Shown here: piece by piece, positions 25,686 to 35,150 of the stretch
Position numbering within the stretch: the stretch's first letter is position 1
Layout: the number at the start of each line of letters is the position of its first letter
Assembly (NCBI GenBank): GCA_963668615.2
Contig: CAXXCL010000002.1
Location: 248,001 to 312,000, forward strand
Length of the DNA stretch: 64,000 bases
Direction of reading: 5' to 3'
DNA from: JAAYPI01 sp963668615
Lineage (GTDB): Bacteria; Bacteroidota; Bacteroidia; Bacteroidales; Paludibacteraceae
Notes under the pieces: generated by a model
What the model was told of the DNA's origin: nothing
Database searches by the model: none
Seen by the model: only the letters and a program-made list of their open reading frames with translations
Translations under genes and position numbers: made by a program

Positions 25686-26702
25686 ATGAAAATATTAATT
25701 ACGGGAGCCAGTGGCTTTTTAGGAGGTCATTTAGTGAGAAAAGCCGTTGAAAGTAATTTCGAAACTTTTGCAGGAGTAAGAGCTACTAGTAATGTGAGTC
25801 AATTTAAAGATTTATCATCAGTTACTTTTGTTGATTTACCCTACATTAACAAGGAAAAATTAAAATCGTATTTACTGGAGTGTAAAAATCAATGGGGTAC
25901 ATTTGATTATATTATTCATAATGCCGGAATAACCAAGTGCAAACATGAATCCGATTTTGATAGTGTAAATTTTGAAAATACGCGAAATTTTGTAGAGGCT
26001 TTGATAGAAACCGACACAATACCTCGTAAGTTTATTTATATCAGCAGTTTAGGAGCTGTTGGTCCGGGAAATGATAAAACATTGGAGCCTCTTACGTTGA
26101 CTGATACTCCGAAACCAAATACGTTGTATGGTATCAGTAAACTTAAATCGGAAGAATTTCTTCAATCTACAACAGATTTTCCCTATCTTATTGTTCGCCC
26201 GACGGGAATTTATGGTCCGGAAGACAAAGAATATAATATTTATGTATCGACTATAAATAAAGGCATTGAGCCATATTTAGGTTTTAAACCGCAATATCTT
26301 TCATTCATTTATGTTACCGATTTGGTAAATGTTATTTTTTCTATGTTAGAAGGCAATATTACAAGAAAAGCTTATTTTGTTTCGGATGGGCAAACTTACA
26401 CACAACAAGAATATGCTCAATTGATTAAAAGATACTTGCATCGAAAAACACTCAAAATAACTCTTCCGTTGTCAATAATTAAAGCTCTTTTTTATGGATT
26501 TGATGTGATTGGCGGGTGCATAGGAAAGGTACCAACGCTAAATGCCGATAAATACAAGATTATGAGTGCTCGTAATTGGGTGTGCGATATATCGGAATTG
26601 AAAAAAGACTTCAATTATACTCCTCACTATTTGTTGGAAGATGGTGTAAGAGAAACTGTGGATTGGTTTCTAAAACAGAAAAAATCCTCAAAGAAAAAAT
26701 GA
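25686..26702 (+). CDS. NAD(P)-dependent epimerase/dehydratase (extended SDR)
   Basis: A 338-residue Rossmann-fold enzyme. The nucleotide-binding GASGFLG has glycines at residues 7, 10 and 13, and the catalytic pair is Y148 and K152 in YGISKLKSE, with an upstream serine in YISSLGAVG near 118-122. IVRPTGIYGPED near 170-181 is typical of extended SDRs. Likely substrates are nucleotide sugars, sterols or flavonol-like compounds; the family is too broad to choose. It has its own promoter (25594-25624), and its last codons overlap a hairpin that terminates opposing transcription. Confidence 0.88.
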   Translation: MKILITGASGFLGGHLVRKAVESNFETFAGVRATSNVSQFKDLSSVTFVDLPYINKEKLKSYLLECKNQWGTFDYIIHNAGITKCKHESDFDSVNFENTRNFVEALIETDTIPRKFIYISSLGAVGPGNDKTLEPLTLTDTPKPNTLYGISKLKSEEFLQSTTDFPYLIVRPTGIYGPEDKEYNIYVSTINKGIEPYLGFKPQYLSFIYVTDLVNVIFSMLEGNITRKAYFVSDGQTYTQQEYAQLIKRYLHRKTLKITLPLSIIKALFYGFDVIGGCIGKVPTLNADKYKIMSARNWVCDISELKKDFNYTPHYLLEDGVRETVDWFLKQKKSSKKK

Positions 26703-26722
26703 CTTAATTCTTCTTTGAGGAT
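26681..26722 (-). terminator. Leftward terminator overlapping the epimerase stop
   Basis: ATCCTCAAAGAA (26684-26695) pairs perfectly with TTCTTTGAGGAT (26711-26722). The T run follows the stem only when read leftward, so it is placed to stop transcription from the decayed genes and amidotransferase to the right. Confidence 0.7.
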
Positions 26723-26758
26723 CCTCAAACTTATATTATAAACTCTTGGATTATTTGA

Positions 26759-27096
26759 TTTAGTTTTTTATCATTTTTGAAGTAATAAGTTTGTTTTCGT
26801 TTTCCAGTTTGATTAAATGTACCCTTTTTTGTGGGGTTTTATTTATTGTGAATCGTCAGCGAAAAGTTATATATCAGATCATTGTGAAAGGTTTGGAATT
26901 ATTACTTTTGACACATATTTACCAGCCTCTACAAGTAATCATTATATCATTAGGATAAATTTTAACATATAATTACTGCTCATTACAAATGAATCAATTA
27001 GTTTACCGTTAACAGTATACACATGAATGTTTGTTCCTTTTGCAAATACTCCGATTCTTAGTAAATTCAAGAGAACTAACTATAAAATTAAATATT
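26759..27096 (-). pseudogene. Remnants of two T9SS sorting-domain gene ends
   Basis: Reading leftward from 27096, a frame gives GTNIHVYTVNGKLIDSF, then stops near 26944; a shift of frame continues as VEAGKYVSKVII to a TGA at 26879-26881. Together these are the halves of a type A T9SS C-terminal sorting domain, broken by a frameshift. A second fragment ends at 26761: its last codons spell LENENKLITSKMIKN and are identical over 49 bp to the 3' end of the deacetylase gene at 28670-28718, with a frameshift just upstream. No passenger domain is recognisable before either piece. I infer decayed cargo genes, perhaps left by recombination between sorting domains. Confidence 0.65.
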
Positions 27097-27128
27097 GCAA
27101 ATAGAGTAATATTTTAGCTTAGAATAAT

Positions 27129-27314
27129 TTAAAATGAATTCGTACATATAGACTGCAAATAATTTATCTTTTCTTTTTTGAAAACTTTCAAATTTGTGTT
27201 ATAATTTTTAATAATTGTATTTTTTGTGCGTTTGAATTGAAGCAATTTTATCTGCCGACATAAATCTTCGAATGCAGATAATTCTATGAATAATCTATTA
27301 CTATTATCTTTCAT
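27129..27314 (-). CDS. Short hypothetical ORF overlapping the amidotransferase 3' end
   Basis: A 61-codon frame whose ATG lies inside the last codons of the upstream PP-loop gene (11-base overlap), an arrangement that would allow coupled translation. The product is lysine/asparagine-rich (FEDLCRQIKLLQFKRTKN) and resembles nothing I know. It could be a truncated remnant of a longer gene or chance, as the area is very AT-rich and partly degenerate. Confidence 0.25.
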   Translation of the reverse strand: MKDNSNRLFIELSAFEDLCRQIKLLQFKRTKNTIIKNYNTNLKVFKKEKINYLQSICTNSF

Positions 27315-28389
27315 AATTCTTTATAATTTCCTCCAACTTGCTATATTCAATACCTGCTTTTTTACAAGTTTTTTTCAACATTTCGACTGAAATGTTGTGT
27401 TGTCCACATATTCTATTGATTGCTTCTTCTCTGCTTATCTGGTTATCTCTAATTAGACAACTTAAATGATCATCTTTATCATTATAGCCGAGTAATTTAA
27501 AATATAAAAATTGTCTAATTATGCCAATTTCACAATCTCCTCTGTACGATGTTGTTAATCCAGGATACCTTTCCCAATTTAGTTTTTCTTTTAACGTATT
27601 TTCTATCAGTTTTTCTTCCCATCTTATATATTGATAAAAAAAGTTAATTATGTGAATACCATGTTGTTTTATTTTTTTTCTTTGAAATTTAACCGTACCG
27701 TATTCTTTTAATTGAATGATCAAACAATACGGATTTAAAACTAAAGAAGGATTTTGTATAACTTGTCTCAAATAACCCATAATGAAAGATATGTCTTTTT
27801 TACCAGTCGGATCAGTTTTGAGTATATTAATTTTATAATGTTTTCCTTCGAAAGGGGTACCTCCGTAAAACAATATAGGGATGTTTTGTTTTATAGCTTC
27901 TTCATCTACGAATTTGTGAATGCCTAATCTACAACCTACGCAAAATGTTATAAGAGTTTCAGGAACAGGATTCTTTAGCCAAGACTTAAAATGATAAGGA
28001 AATGTATTTTTCAAGTAGGAGTGACGTACTATTTTTAAATCTACATTTAATATGTTAACTGTTTCTTTTATATTTTGGATCGTTTGTTCAGGAATCAATC
28101 CAGAATCAATAAAAACTGCCAATGGCTTAATATTTAATTGTGTTACAATATACCATAGCATGAAAGTACTGTCTCTTCCACCGCTAAAACCTACAACACA
28201 ATCATATTTGCGGTTAGGGTGGTGTTTTAAAATGTTGTTAATGTCTTCTTTTAAAACATCTTTTCCTTGATATTCGGGAAAATTATTTTTTATTCTTTCT
28301 TTACAGAAATTACAAGTGTTATCATCATCAAATGATATTCCCACATAATTATCAGGTAAAATGCATTTTGAACATAACTTTTTATTCAT
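27304..28389 (-). CDS. PP-loop ATPase, N-acetyl sugar amidotransferase-like
   Basis: A 361-residue adenine-nucleotide alpha-hydrolase. Two N-terminal CxxC pairs (C6/C9 and C26/C29) and a later CVGC (near 153-156) suggest zinc binding; the ATP PP-loop is FSGGRDST at 68-75. The layout matches the WbpG/PseA-like enzymes that amidate N-acetyl sugars of O-antigen or flagellar glycans with ammonia from a HisH-type partner. No HisH/HisF-like partner or other glycan gene is nearby, so the role is uncertain. The gene sits in a very AT-rich island beside decayed genes, which suggests transfer or a broken cluster. Confidence 0.75.
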   Translation of the reverse strand: MNKKLCSKCILPDNYVGISFDDDNTCNFCKERIKNNFPEYQGKDVLKEDINNILKHHPNRKYDCVVGFSGGRDSTFMLWYIVTQLNIKPLAVFIDSGLIPEQTIQNIKETVNILNVDLKIVRHSYLKNTFPYHFKSWLKNPVPETLITFCVGCRLGIHKFVDEEAIKQNIPILFYGGTPFEGKHYKINILKTDPTGKKDISFIMGYLRQVIQNPSLVLNPYCLIIQLKEYGTVKFQRKKIKQHGIHIINFFYQYIRWEEKLIENTLKEKLNWERYPGLTTSYRGDCEIGIIRQFLYFKLLGYNDKDDHLSCLIRDNQISREEAINRICGQHNISVEMLKKTCKKAGIEYSKLEEIIKNYER

Positions 28390-28668
28390 GATTTTTTTTT
28401 ACTAAGTAAATTTATATAATAATTCGTTGTTCTACCAATAAAAAACAATGTGCACAGCACAATTATTAAGTAGCAGATTATATTGCTCACTTTTTCATCA
28501 AATAGCTCGTCTGAGAGCCAATAGATAAAGTTTTTTCATAATTTTATTTTTAGGTTGTTCCACCCCTACGAGCACTATTGCCATTGTGCGTACTAGTGAT
28601 AATAATTATGGAATATATATACCAAAATTGGACATAAAACATCCGAGGATAGATAATTCATTCTATTT

Positions 28669-30192
28669 CTAGTTTTTTATCATTTTTGAAGTAATAAGTT
28701 TGTTTTCGTTTTCCAGTTCAACTAAATATGTCCCTTTCGGAATATTGTTTAGACTGATTTCGGTACTTGTTTCCTTTATTTCTTTTTGCAGAAGAGGAGT
28801 TCCCGCATAATTATAAATAGTAAGTTTGCCATTTATTTCTGAAGTAATGTTTAAAATGTCTTTTGCTGGATTTGGGTATAAAACGAAAGATTTTGAGTTA
28901 ATCTCTTTGATGCCTGATGAGATGATAAGGCTTTTTAATGGTTTTAATTCGACGATTCCATCATTTGTTTTAATCCAAACAGACGTATCTGTTGATGGAT
29001 TATAGTAACTCGAATCTCCTGTTTTTACAACGTTGGCAACTGCAGTCAGGTAATGAGCAACCTCCCATGCCTTGGCATACCAAATATCACTTCTTTTGCC
29101 TATCTTTTGGCAGAATGCAGTTAGAGATGTCCAGCTGCTGGCATGTTCCCAACTGTGTCCCCAGATATATAAAAGAGCCATCTCTTCTTTATCCCAGTTA
29201 ATTAATTGTGTTCCGTAATAATCTGCCGAAGAGTCATGGCAAGTGGGATTCCACCTTAATAAATCGCTTGGAAGATCATTCGGAATTGCTAAAGCAAATG
29301 TATTGATGGTTGTTCGTGAATAAATGATGCCAAGATCTTCTAAATTTTGTAAAACTCGTTTGTCGTATGTTCCGAAAGGGTAGGCCATTCCTGTAACTTT
29401 ATATCCTACCAAATTTGAAATAGTTGTTTGACAATCGGCAATTTGGTGATATTGATCGTTGTCGGATAAGCTTTCCAAATATGGATGACTCACCGTGTGA
29501 AGTGCTACTTCATGGTTTCCGTTCGAATATAAAGTAGCTACTTCGGAAGCTGATATTTTATCAGAATTTCCCAATGAACCTGAAATGATATTGAATGAAC
29601 CGACTATTCCGTAGGTATTAAATATATTCACTAAGTTTCTATCCTGAGTTCCGCTATCATCATAGCTCATTATTAGAGCTTTCCATTTACCGTTTGGAAA
29701 TGTAAATTTTGTTAAATCAATTTTATTTAGGGGATTGGAATCTTCTTTTATACCATTTACAGTAACACATTTAGATTGATTTACAATAGGCATTGATTCG
29801 CCTAATGCGTCAATAATAACAGTGTTGGAAATATCAGGAGTCAGTGCAAGTCTGAAATTACAATCATTTGTTTGAAAATATGCCCTGATTCTTTCTTCCC
29901 ATGACCCTGATTTGACAAATCTAAATCCTGCATTTGCACCTGTCGGTTTATCTATCCATTCGGAAGTTAATTCTGTGAGAGTGACATCATTTAATGTATA
30001 ATTTAAAATACCATTTGTAACAGTAGCAATGGTATTGCTAGTATTCCAACTGTTTAAATTACCTGCAAAAGCAATTTGTTGCCCTTCGAAAGTTGTCGGT
30101 AGATTAATAATTTGAATTTGGACGTTCGTGGTTGGTCTCGCTTGCACCATGCATAGAAATAGCATTAATGCAGAAAAAATTGTTTTTTTCAT
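28669..30192 (-). CDS. T9SS-exported polysaccharide deacetylase (NodB/CE4-like)
   Basis: A 507-residue exported protein: signal peptide 1-20, an N-terminal beta domain (about 22-130) resembling a carbohydrate-binding module (FAGNLNSWNTS), a deacetylase domain (about 160-330) and a T9SS sorting domain (about 430-507; LYPNPAKDILNI, KGTYLVELENENK). The metal-site residues are D178/D179 in SYDDSG and H232/H236 in HTVSH. CE4 enzymes remove N- or O-acetyl groups from chitin, peptidoglycan or xylan; the substrate is unknown. Its extreme 3' end is duplicated in the remnant at 26761-26809. Confidence 0.85.
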   Translation of the reverse strand: MKKTIFSALMLFLCMVQARPTTNVQIQIINLPTTFEGQQIAFAGNLNSWNTSNTIATVTNGILNYTLNDVTLTELTSEWIDKPTGANAGFRFVKSGSWEERIRAYFQTNDCNFRLALTPDISNTVIIDALGESMPIVNQSKCVTVNGIKEDSNPLNKIDLTKFTFPNGKWKALIMSYDDSGTQDRNLVNIFNTYGIVGSFNIISGSLGNSDKISASEVATLYSNGNHEVALHTVSHPYLESLSDNDQYHQIADCQTTISNLVGYKVTGMAYPFGTYDKRVLQNLEDLGIIYSRTTINTFALAIPNDLPSDLLRWNPTCHDSSADYYGTQLINWDKEEMALLYIWGHSWEHASSWTSLTAFCQKIGKRSDIWYAKAWEVAHYLTAVANVVKTGDSSYYNPSTDTSVWIKTNDGIVELKPLKSLIISSGIKEINSKSFVLYPNPAKDILNITSEINGKLTIYNYAGTPLLQKEIKETSTEISLNNIPKGTYLVELENENKLITSKMIKN

Positions 30193-30333
30193 AGTTATAA
30201 TTCTGTCTTTTAGTATGTTAGGTTTTCAAATATGTAACAATTATTTGTTTCTGTATTTAATTTATGGAACCTTTATACACATTTGTTTATGCAAACGATT
30301 GCGTTAAATTGTTGAAATAGAATTTGTTATATA

Positions 30334-30376
30334 CAAAAGACGCCCGAATAAATTCTATTATTCGGGCGTCTTTTGT
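30334..30376 (-). terminator. Terminator after the DMP19-like gene
   Basis: A long stem, CAAAAGACGCCCGAATAA against TTATTCGGGCGTCTTTTG, with a six-base loop and U-rich side. It closes the leftward DUF4153-amylase-DMP19 unit. Confidence 0.9.
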
Positions 30377-30391
30377 GTTAGTGGAACTTAG

Positions 30392-30892
30392 TTACAAAAT
30401 AATCTTTGCAAAATCTTCAATGTGATTGTCAACGTAACTTGCAATAGCACTCGTTTGTTGTTCTTCTATAGCAAAATAGATTTCTTCCAAATCGTCAAAT
30501 ACCTCAAAATCAACGTACAATGCGTGGAACTCTTCGTCAGTTGTTTCACGTTCTAAGGCGGCCTTGTTGGGTACGTAAATTTCTTTGGCTTTGTAAATGA
30601 GTTTTGATAATTCGATAGCTCCAAATTGTTTAATAGCCCGTGCAAACGGATTTTCAAAGATATAAGAACCATAACCATTTTGAACGAGTTGTACAAATCC
30701 ACCTTCACGCATTTCCGAAGAGAAAAAATGCCACGCCAGCAATGTATGTTGATTTGCATTGAGTAGGGGCATGGTTTTTTCCGTTAAGTTTCCTCCAATA
30801 GCCTCCAAATAAGCATCAATAAAAACTTGCAAAAATTCATCCATTCCTTTTTCAGAAGCAGAAGCTAAAATACTATCTTTTATTTGAATCAT
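30392..30892 (-). CDS. DMP19/DUF4375 family protein
   Basis: About 166 residues from the ATG at 30892 (MIQIKDSILASAS); a nine-codon extension into the amylase gene is possible. The segment LLAWHFFSSEMREGGFVQLVQNGYG and the following FENPFARAIKQFGA match DUF4375, the fold of the white spot virus DNA mimic protein DMP19. Bacterial members are acidic like this one; a DNA-mimic function has not been shown for them. Third gene of a tight leftward unit after the alpha-amylase. Confidence 0.75.
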   Translation of the reverse strand: MIQIKDSILASASEKGMDEFLQVFIDAYLEAIGGNLTEKTMPLLNANQHTLLAWHFFSSEMREGGFVQLVQNGYGSYIFENPFARAIKQFGAIELSKLIYKAKEIYVPNKAALERETTDEEFHALYVDFEVFDDLEEIYFAIEEQQTSAIASYVDNHIEDFAKIIL

Positions 30893-30905
30893 ATTTCGGA
30901 CAATC

Positions 30906-33272
30906 TTAAAGTAAAACATCGGCTCCGTATGCCGGCAATTGAATACTAATCTTATGATTTGATATCACAAATTTATTGTTAAAGGATGACTTTAGATTTT
31001 TTATATTCAAAATAGCAGGTAATTCTACTTCTATTTTTTTTGGCTGTGCAGAGTTGTTTATACAAACAATGGCTTCTTTATCAAAGTATTTACGAGCAAA
31101 TACCCAAGTATCTTTTGTAGTTATAACATTCATAAAGTCACCATAAATTAAGACCGGATTTTCACTACGCAGATGAGCTAATTTGGCTACTTTGTCGCGA
31201 AGGGTAATTTCGCGATTATTTAATCCTTCGAATTTCATCATTCGTCTGCAATCGGGGTCGTTTCCTCCTGTGATTCCAATTTCATCACCATAGTAAATAA
31301 TTGGAATACCGGGAATAGTGAGATTGAATGCATGCATTAAAAATAATTTATTATAAGCTGTCGAATCGGTGATGCCAATTTCACGTGACCAGCCTGCGGC
31401 TTTCGAATCTTCGCCAAATTTCAAATCTCCGGAAGCTAATGACATAAATCTTGGTTTATCTTGATTTCCGGATATATTACCCATAAGATTGTGATTACCA
31501 TATGTATACAAACTTGACGTTAAAACAGATTCGACCTTTTGCAGGTCTCCTCCGCCAACTCCGGCAAAGGTAACATTAGCAATATCATATACATTAAAGT
31601 CAAATTGTCCGTCAAGCATCCCCGTGTTTACATAACTACTTATTAGTTGCGGACTTCCGTATGATTCACCAATTTGGTATAATACCTTTCCTTGATTTTG
31701 TTTCTTTATTTTCAGTGTTAATTTGCGCCAAAATTGTTCGGGAATATGTTTACAGGCATCGTGACGGAAGCCGTCCAATTTAAATTCATTGAGCCAATAC
31801 ATGGCTGAGTCGGTAAAAATTTCGGCTACTTTTGGGTTCATTAAATCAAGAGTCGGCATAAAGGTATCGAACCATGTTGTCAGTCTTTGGTCGTCCCAAC
31901 GTTCTGTATTCAACGTTCCATCAGGTAAATACAGTGGAGTTGCCAGTTCGGGGTGTTGCTTATAAAAAGGGTGTTCTTTGTGTACATGATGAGCTACATA
32001 ATCGAGCAAAATGTTCATGTCTTTTGTATGAGCATCGGCAACTAAATTTTTTAATTCTTGATTTGTTCCGAAACGAAAGTCCACTTTTGAAGAAGAAATA
32101 GGCCAATAGCCATGATAGCCTGAAAATTTCGTGTTTTTTGGAGCGTAAAATCCGTAAGGTTCCGTTGGATTTTGATTTAGTGGAGAAATCCACAGGGTAT
32201 TCACGCCTAATCTTTTAAAATAACCATCGTCAATTGTTTGCTTTAATCCTGACAAATCACCACCCCAATAATCTACTTTATGGTTTACATCGGGACGATT
32301 CAAGGGATGATCGTTCGATTTGTCGCCATTTTTGAAACGGTCGACCAGCATGAAATACATGATTTGAGCTTGTTTGTCTGTACGTGTAATTTGTTTGGCA
32401 TTAGTCAATACTTTTCCCTTTTCGAGAGGAATTAACAAATCGTTGCTTATACCAAATTCATTACTTGCCCAAACACGAATAAATGATCTATCCAATTTTT
32501 TTGCTTCTGTAGGAATATTAATTCTGATTTTTCCATGGTTATTTTTAACAAATTTTTTCGATAAACAATAATTTTGCCAGTAAACAAAAACTTCTTTGAT
32601 TTCATTTTGAGTAGTCAAAGTGATGGTTGAGTTTGAAAATTTGTCTGTGTATATTTTGGGAAACTTATCACTTTCACTAGGAACTTGTAGTATAGAATTA
32701 AATTTTCCGTATCCGTTATCCACCTTATTGGGGTTATTGGGGTCATCATTTTGATCACCATCCAGGTTCATCTGATACAAATAACTTTGTGGGCTTAGTA
32801 ATAGTTTTACTTCATATAAACCTTTACTATTCAGTTTCAATTCAGGCGTTTTTGACGGAGTCCAATCGTTCATTTGACCTGCAATCATTACTTTTTTATA
32901 CGTTTTTCCCTGTGGATTAAAGGTAAAGGTATATTCAATTTTGTCGGTTTTGCGACAAGGAATTATATAAGGAACACCTTTCATCCAAAGGTTAGCATTT
33001 ATGAAATGTTCCATATCCTTAGATGCATTAAAAGTTGCCGTCATTTTGTTACTATCAATTTGACAAACCAATTTTTTTGAAGAGGTGGTAATGGAATCAA
33101 TGTCGGCAGGGTTCATGACAAAATCTTGTAAATAAATTGTGTTTTTGCCTGGTGTTAAGGTTGTCAACGAGTTCAGGTTCTTGTTGTTCTCAGAGTCATT
33201 AGGCAGATTTAAGGTCGGTTGGCAAGCTGATAACGCTAAAAGACCAACAAATAATAAGTGATTTTTGTTCAT
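30906..33272 (-). CDS. GH13 alpha-amylase/neopullulanase-like lipoprotein
   Basis: A 788-residue lipoprotein (lipobox ALSAC, cysteine near residue 17). An N-terminal beta-sandwich with MIAGQMNDWTPSKTPELK (about 128-145) is a CBM48/E-set-like domain. The GH13 barrel spans about 300-700: nucleophile D505 in DGFRHDACKH, acid/base E536 in IGESYGS and the third acid D605 in SGNQDKPRF. The C-terminal beta domain closes it. It would cut alpha-1,4-glucans or cyclodextrins at the envelope. Eight bases separate it from the DUF4153 gene upstream. No SusC/SusD pair is next to it, so it is not part of a standard Sus cluster. Confidence 0.88.
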   Translation of the reverse strand: MNKNHLLFVGLLALSACQPTLNLPNDSENNKNLNSLTTLTPGKNTIYLQDFVMNPADIDSITTSSKKLVCQIDSNKMTATFNASKDMEHFINANLWMKGVPYIIPCRKTDKIEYTFTFNPQGKTYKKVMIAGQMNDWTPSKTPELKLNSKGLYEVKLLLSPQSYLYQMNLDGDQNDDPNNPNKVDNGYGKFNSILQVPSESDKFPKIYTDKFSNSTITLTTQNEIKEVFVYWQNYCLSKKFVKNNHGKIRINIPTEAKKLDRSFIRVWASNEFGISNDLLIPLEKGKVLTNAKQITRTDKQAQIMYFMLVDRFKNGDKSNDHPLNRPDVNHKVDYWGGDLSGLKQTIDDGYFKRLGVNTLWISPLNQNPTEPYGFYAPKNTKFSGYHGYWPISSSKVDFRFGTNQELKNLVADAHTKDMNILLDYVAHHVHKEHPFYKQHPELATPLYLPDGTLNTERWDDQRLTTWFDTFMPTLDLMNPKVAEIFTDSAMYWLNEFKLDGFRHDACKHIPEQFWRKLTLKIKKQNQGKVLYQIGESYGSPQLISSYVNTGMLDGQFDFNVYDIANVTFAGVGGGDLQKVESVLTSSLYTYGNHNLMGNISGNQDKPRFMSLASGDLKFGEDSKAAGWSREIGITDSTAYNKLFLMHAFNLTIPGIPIIYYGDEIGITGGNDPDCRRMMKFEGLNNREITLRDKVAKLAHLRSENPVLIYGDFMNVITTKDTWVFARKYFDKEAIVCINNSAQPKKIEVELPAILNIKNLKSSFNNKFVISNHKISIQLPAYGADVLL

Positions 33273-33280
33273 ATAAAAGT

Positions 33281-34996
33281 TTATTTTAGGAATAAGTTTG
33301 CATCAATATTATTTAATGAAATACTGTCATTTTCAGGAAAATAACGTCCAGATATATTAGATATTATAAGTTTATAATTTTCACCATTTAAGGACATTTC
33401 TTCGGCTGTGTAGGAATCTTTTTTTTCTTTAATAAGCCTGTCATATTCTTTTTTTAACGAAATAATAATGGGCTTTTTTTCAGCTTTTGGGGTTACTATT
33501 ATCGCATATTTATTAATGATAATTTTAATTTTATCTGATGTGAAAACGGTTTTCGTTTCCCCGTTGTATTCCAATGGTAGCAATGTTTTATAGGCTTCAA
33601 TATCAATTGATTGATTATTTTCCATAGTTGCATAGAAATATTCTTCATTGCCTACGGAGGATTCTAAACCAAGAAAGTCATTTATTTCTAAGTTTGTTTT
33701 ATTTTGAATAGAATTGGTAAAGTATTTTTGAAGACTTTCATTACCAAAATTATCACATACATATGATATTTTCTCAGTTAATGCATTTGAAGTCTTAACA
33801 TCCAGTTTTTTTGCTTCTTTGGAAGAACCAATCACCTTTCCGTTTTCGAGTAGTTTTGCTTCGTTAAGCATTTGTCCGATTTCTTTTACCAATGCTTTTT
33901 TTGTAACATTAAATATGCTTAAAGGTCCAACAGAGGTCAACAGGGCTACTGTCGCAAATGAAATAACAATCCATTTTATATGTTTTGCCTTGGATAAGAA
34001 CAGATAAATACTTATACCATAAAGCCACACATTGAAAATTAAAATATAACAACGATCTATAGTTATTCCGTAATCGCTGATACGACGATAAATGCCTATT
34101 GACATTAATACAAGCAAAGGCAATAACAGGAGGTTAAAGTATTTTGAGAAGAATTTAGTTATCCTATTTTGATTTTCCATATGTAACGGATATAAAATCA
34201 TCAGACAAATTAGTCCGCCAATACTTAAAATTGATACAAGCATCGATACCCAGCCGTTTGGTAATTCCCAACGTACAATTATTTGGGCTAAATAGACATA
34301 GAGAATTAAGCAATACAAAACTAAAATTGGTAGTAAAATGTATAACCCAAGTATTTTAAAAAATTTGTTGAAGGTGTATTCTTGCGTCTGTTTCTCATTT
34401 TTATTGGGAATATTTGACAAGAAATAAACCGGGGCAAATATGGCATAACAAATTACTGCCAAATTTGCATATACGTCAGGGTTGATTTTAATCTTAAAAA
34501 GCTCATCGAGTGAAAGTACCGCTAAGCTGAGTCCGGCCATAAGTATTTGGGAGAAAAGTGTTGCTATAATTAGTTGTATAACAACTGTTTTGCTAAATTC
34601 CCAAAATGGAATATCCTTGTTTTTTGCCAAATAAGAGATTATAAAGGATGATAATGTAAAGACCATGCCTAAAATGCTTATTTGATAAAATTGATAAGGA
34701 TGTAATTTTTCGGGTAAGAAATAGCAATAGCTAAATAACAAGGTAATAGCTACAAGGTTTAAAGCTATTTTCAGAAACCTGTTTTTAAGGTCTTCGGTAA
34801 ACAAGGCTGCTGATAAACTTAGAGGAATGCCCAAACCTAAAAGAGTCCAATAGCTTTCTTGTATTTTAACAATGTGCCCATTAATTTCCAGAAAAAAACA
34901 AATAGCTAAACCGAATACGAAAACTAATGTCAATGGGAAACGCATGGCACCCAGGTACATTCTTTCAATTCCTGATTTCAATGATATTTTTTTCAT
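33281..34996 (-). CDS. DUF4153 integral membrane protein
   Basis: About 571 residues from the ATG at 34996 (MKKISLKSGIERMYLGAMRFP). Some ten hydrophobic helices fill residues 1-360, followed by a soluble C-terminal region of about 200 residues (FGNESLQKYFTN, NGENYKLIISNISGRYFPEND) at one face of the membrane. The pattern matches DUF4153, a family of unknown function. It lies upstream of the amylase lipoprotein with an 8-base gap, so the two are probably cotranscribed; a functional link is not evident. Confidence 0.8.
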   Translation of the reverse strand: MKKISLKSGIERMYLGAMRFPLTLVFVFGLAICFFLEINGHIVKIQESYWTLLGLGIPLSLSAALFTEDLKNRFLKIALNLVAITLLFSYCYFLPEKLHPYQFYQISILGMVFTLSSFIISYLAKNKDIPFWEFSKTVVIQLIIATLFSQILMAGLSLAVLSLDELFKIKINPDVYANLAVICYAIFAPVYFLSNIPNKNEKQTQEYTFNKFFKILGLYILLPILVLYCLILYVYLAQIIVRWELPNGWVSMLVSILSIGGLICLMILYPLHMENQNRITKFFSKYFNLLLLPLLVLMSIGIYRRISDYGITIDRCYILIFNVWLYGISIYLFLSKAKHIKWIVISFATVALLTSVGPLSIFNVTKKALVKEIGQMLNEAKLLENGKVIGSSKEAKKLDVKTSNALTEKISYVCDNFGNESLQKYFTNSIQNKTNLEINDFLGLESSVGNEEYFYATMENNQSIDIEAYKTLLPLEYNGETKTVFTSDKIKIIINKYAIIVTPKAEKKPIIISLKKEYDRLIKEKKDSYTAEEMSLNGENYKLIISNISGRYFPENDSISLNNIDANLFLK

Positions 34997-35150
34997 GTTT
35001 AGGTGTCTAATGAATATTAAAGAAATATTAATCACTTGAATATTTGTTGTCTACCAAATTGACAAGACAGGACAACATTCGTGCAAAGAACGAGAAAATT
35101 CTTGATACATTAAAACAAATTGAAATAAAAAGTATTTTTTACGATTTCTC

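Noticed and set aside
26684..26722. Hairpin as a rightward terminator for the epimerase gene
   Set aside because: The T tract follows the stem only on the opposite strand, so it was assigned to leftward transcription.
28390..28668. Search for an insertion-sequence relic or gene between the amidotransferase and the deacetylase
   Set aside because: No terminal inverted repeats, transposase fragments or convincing frames could be seen in these 280 bases.
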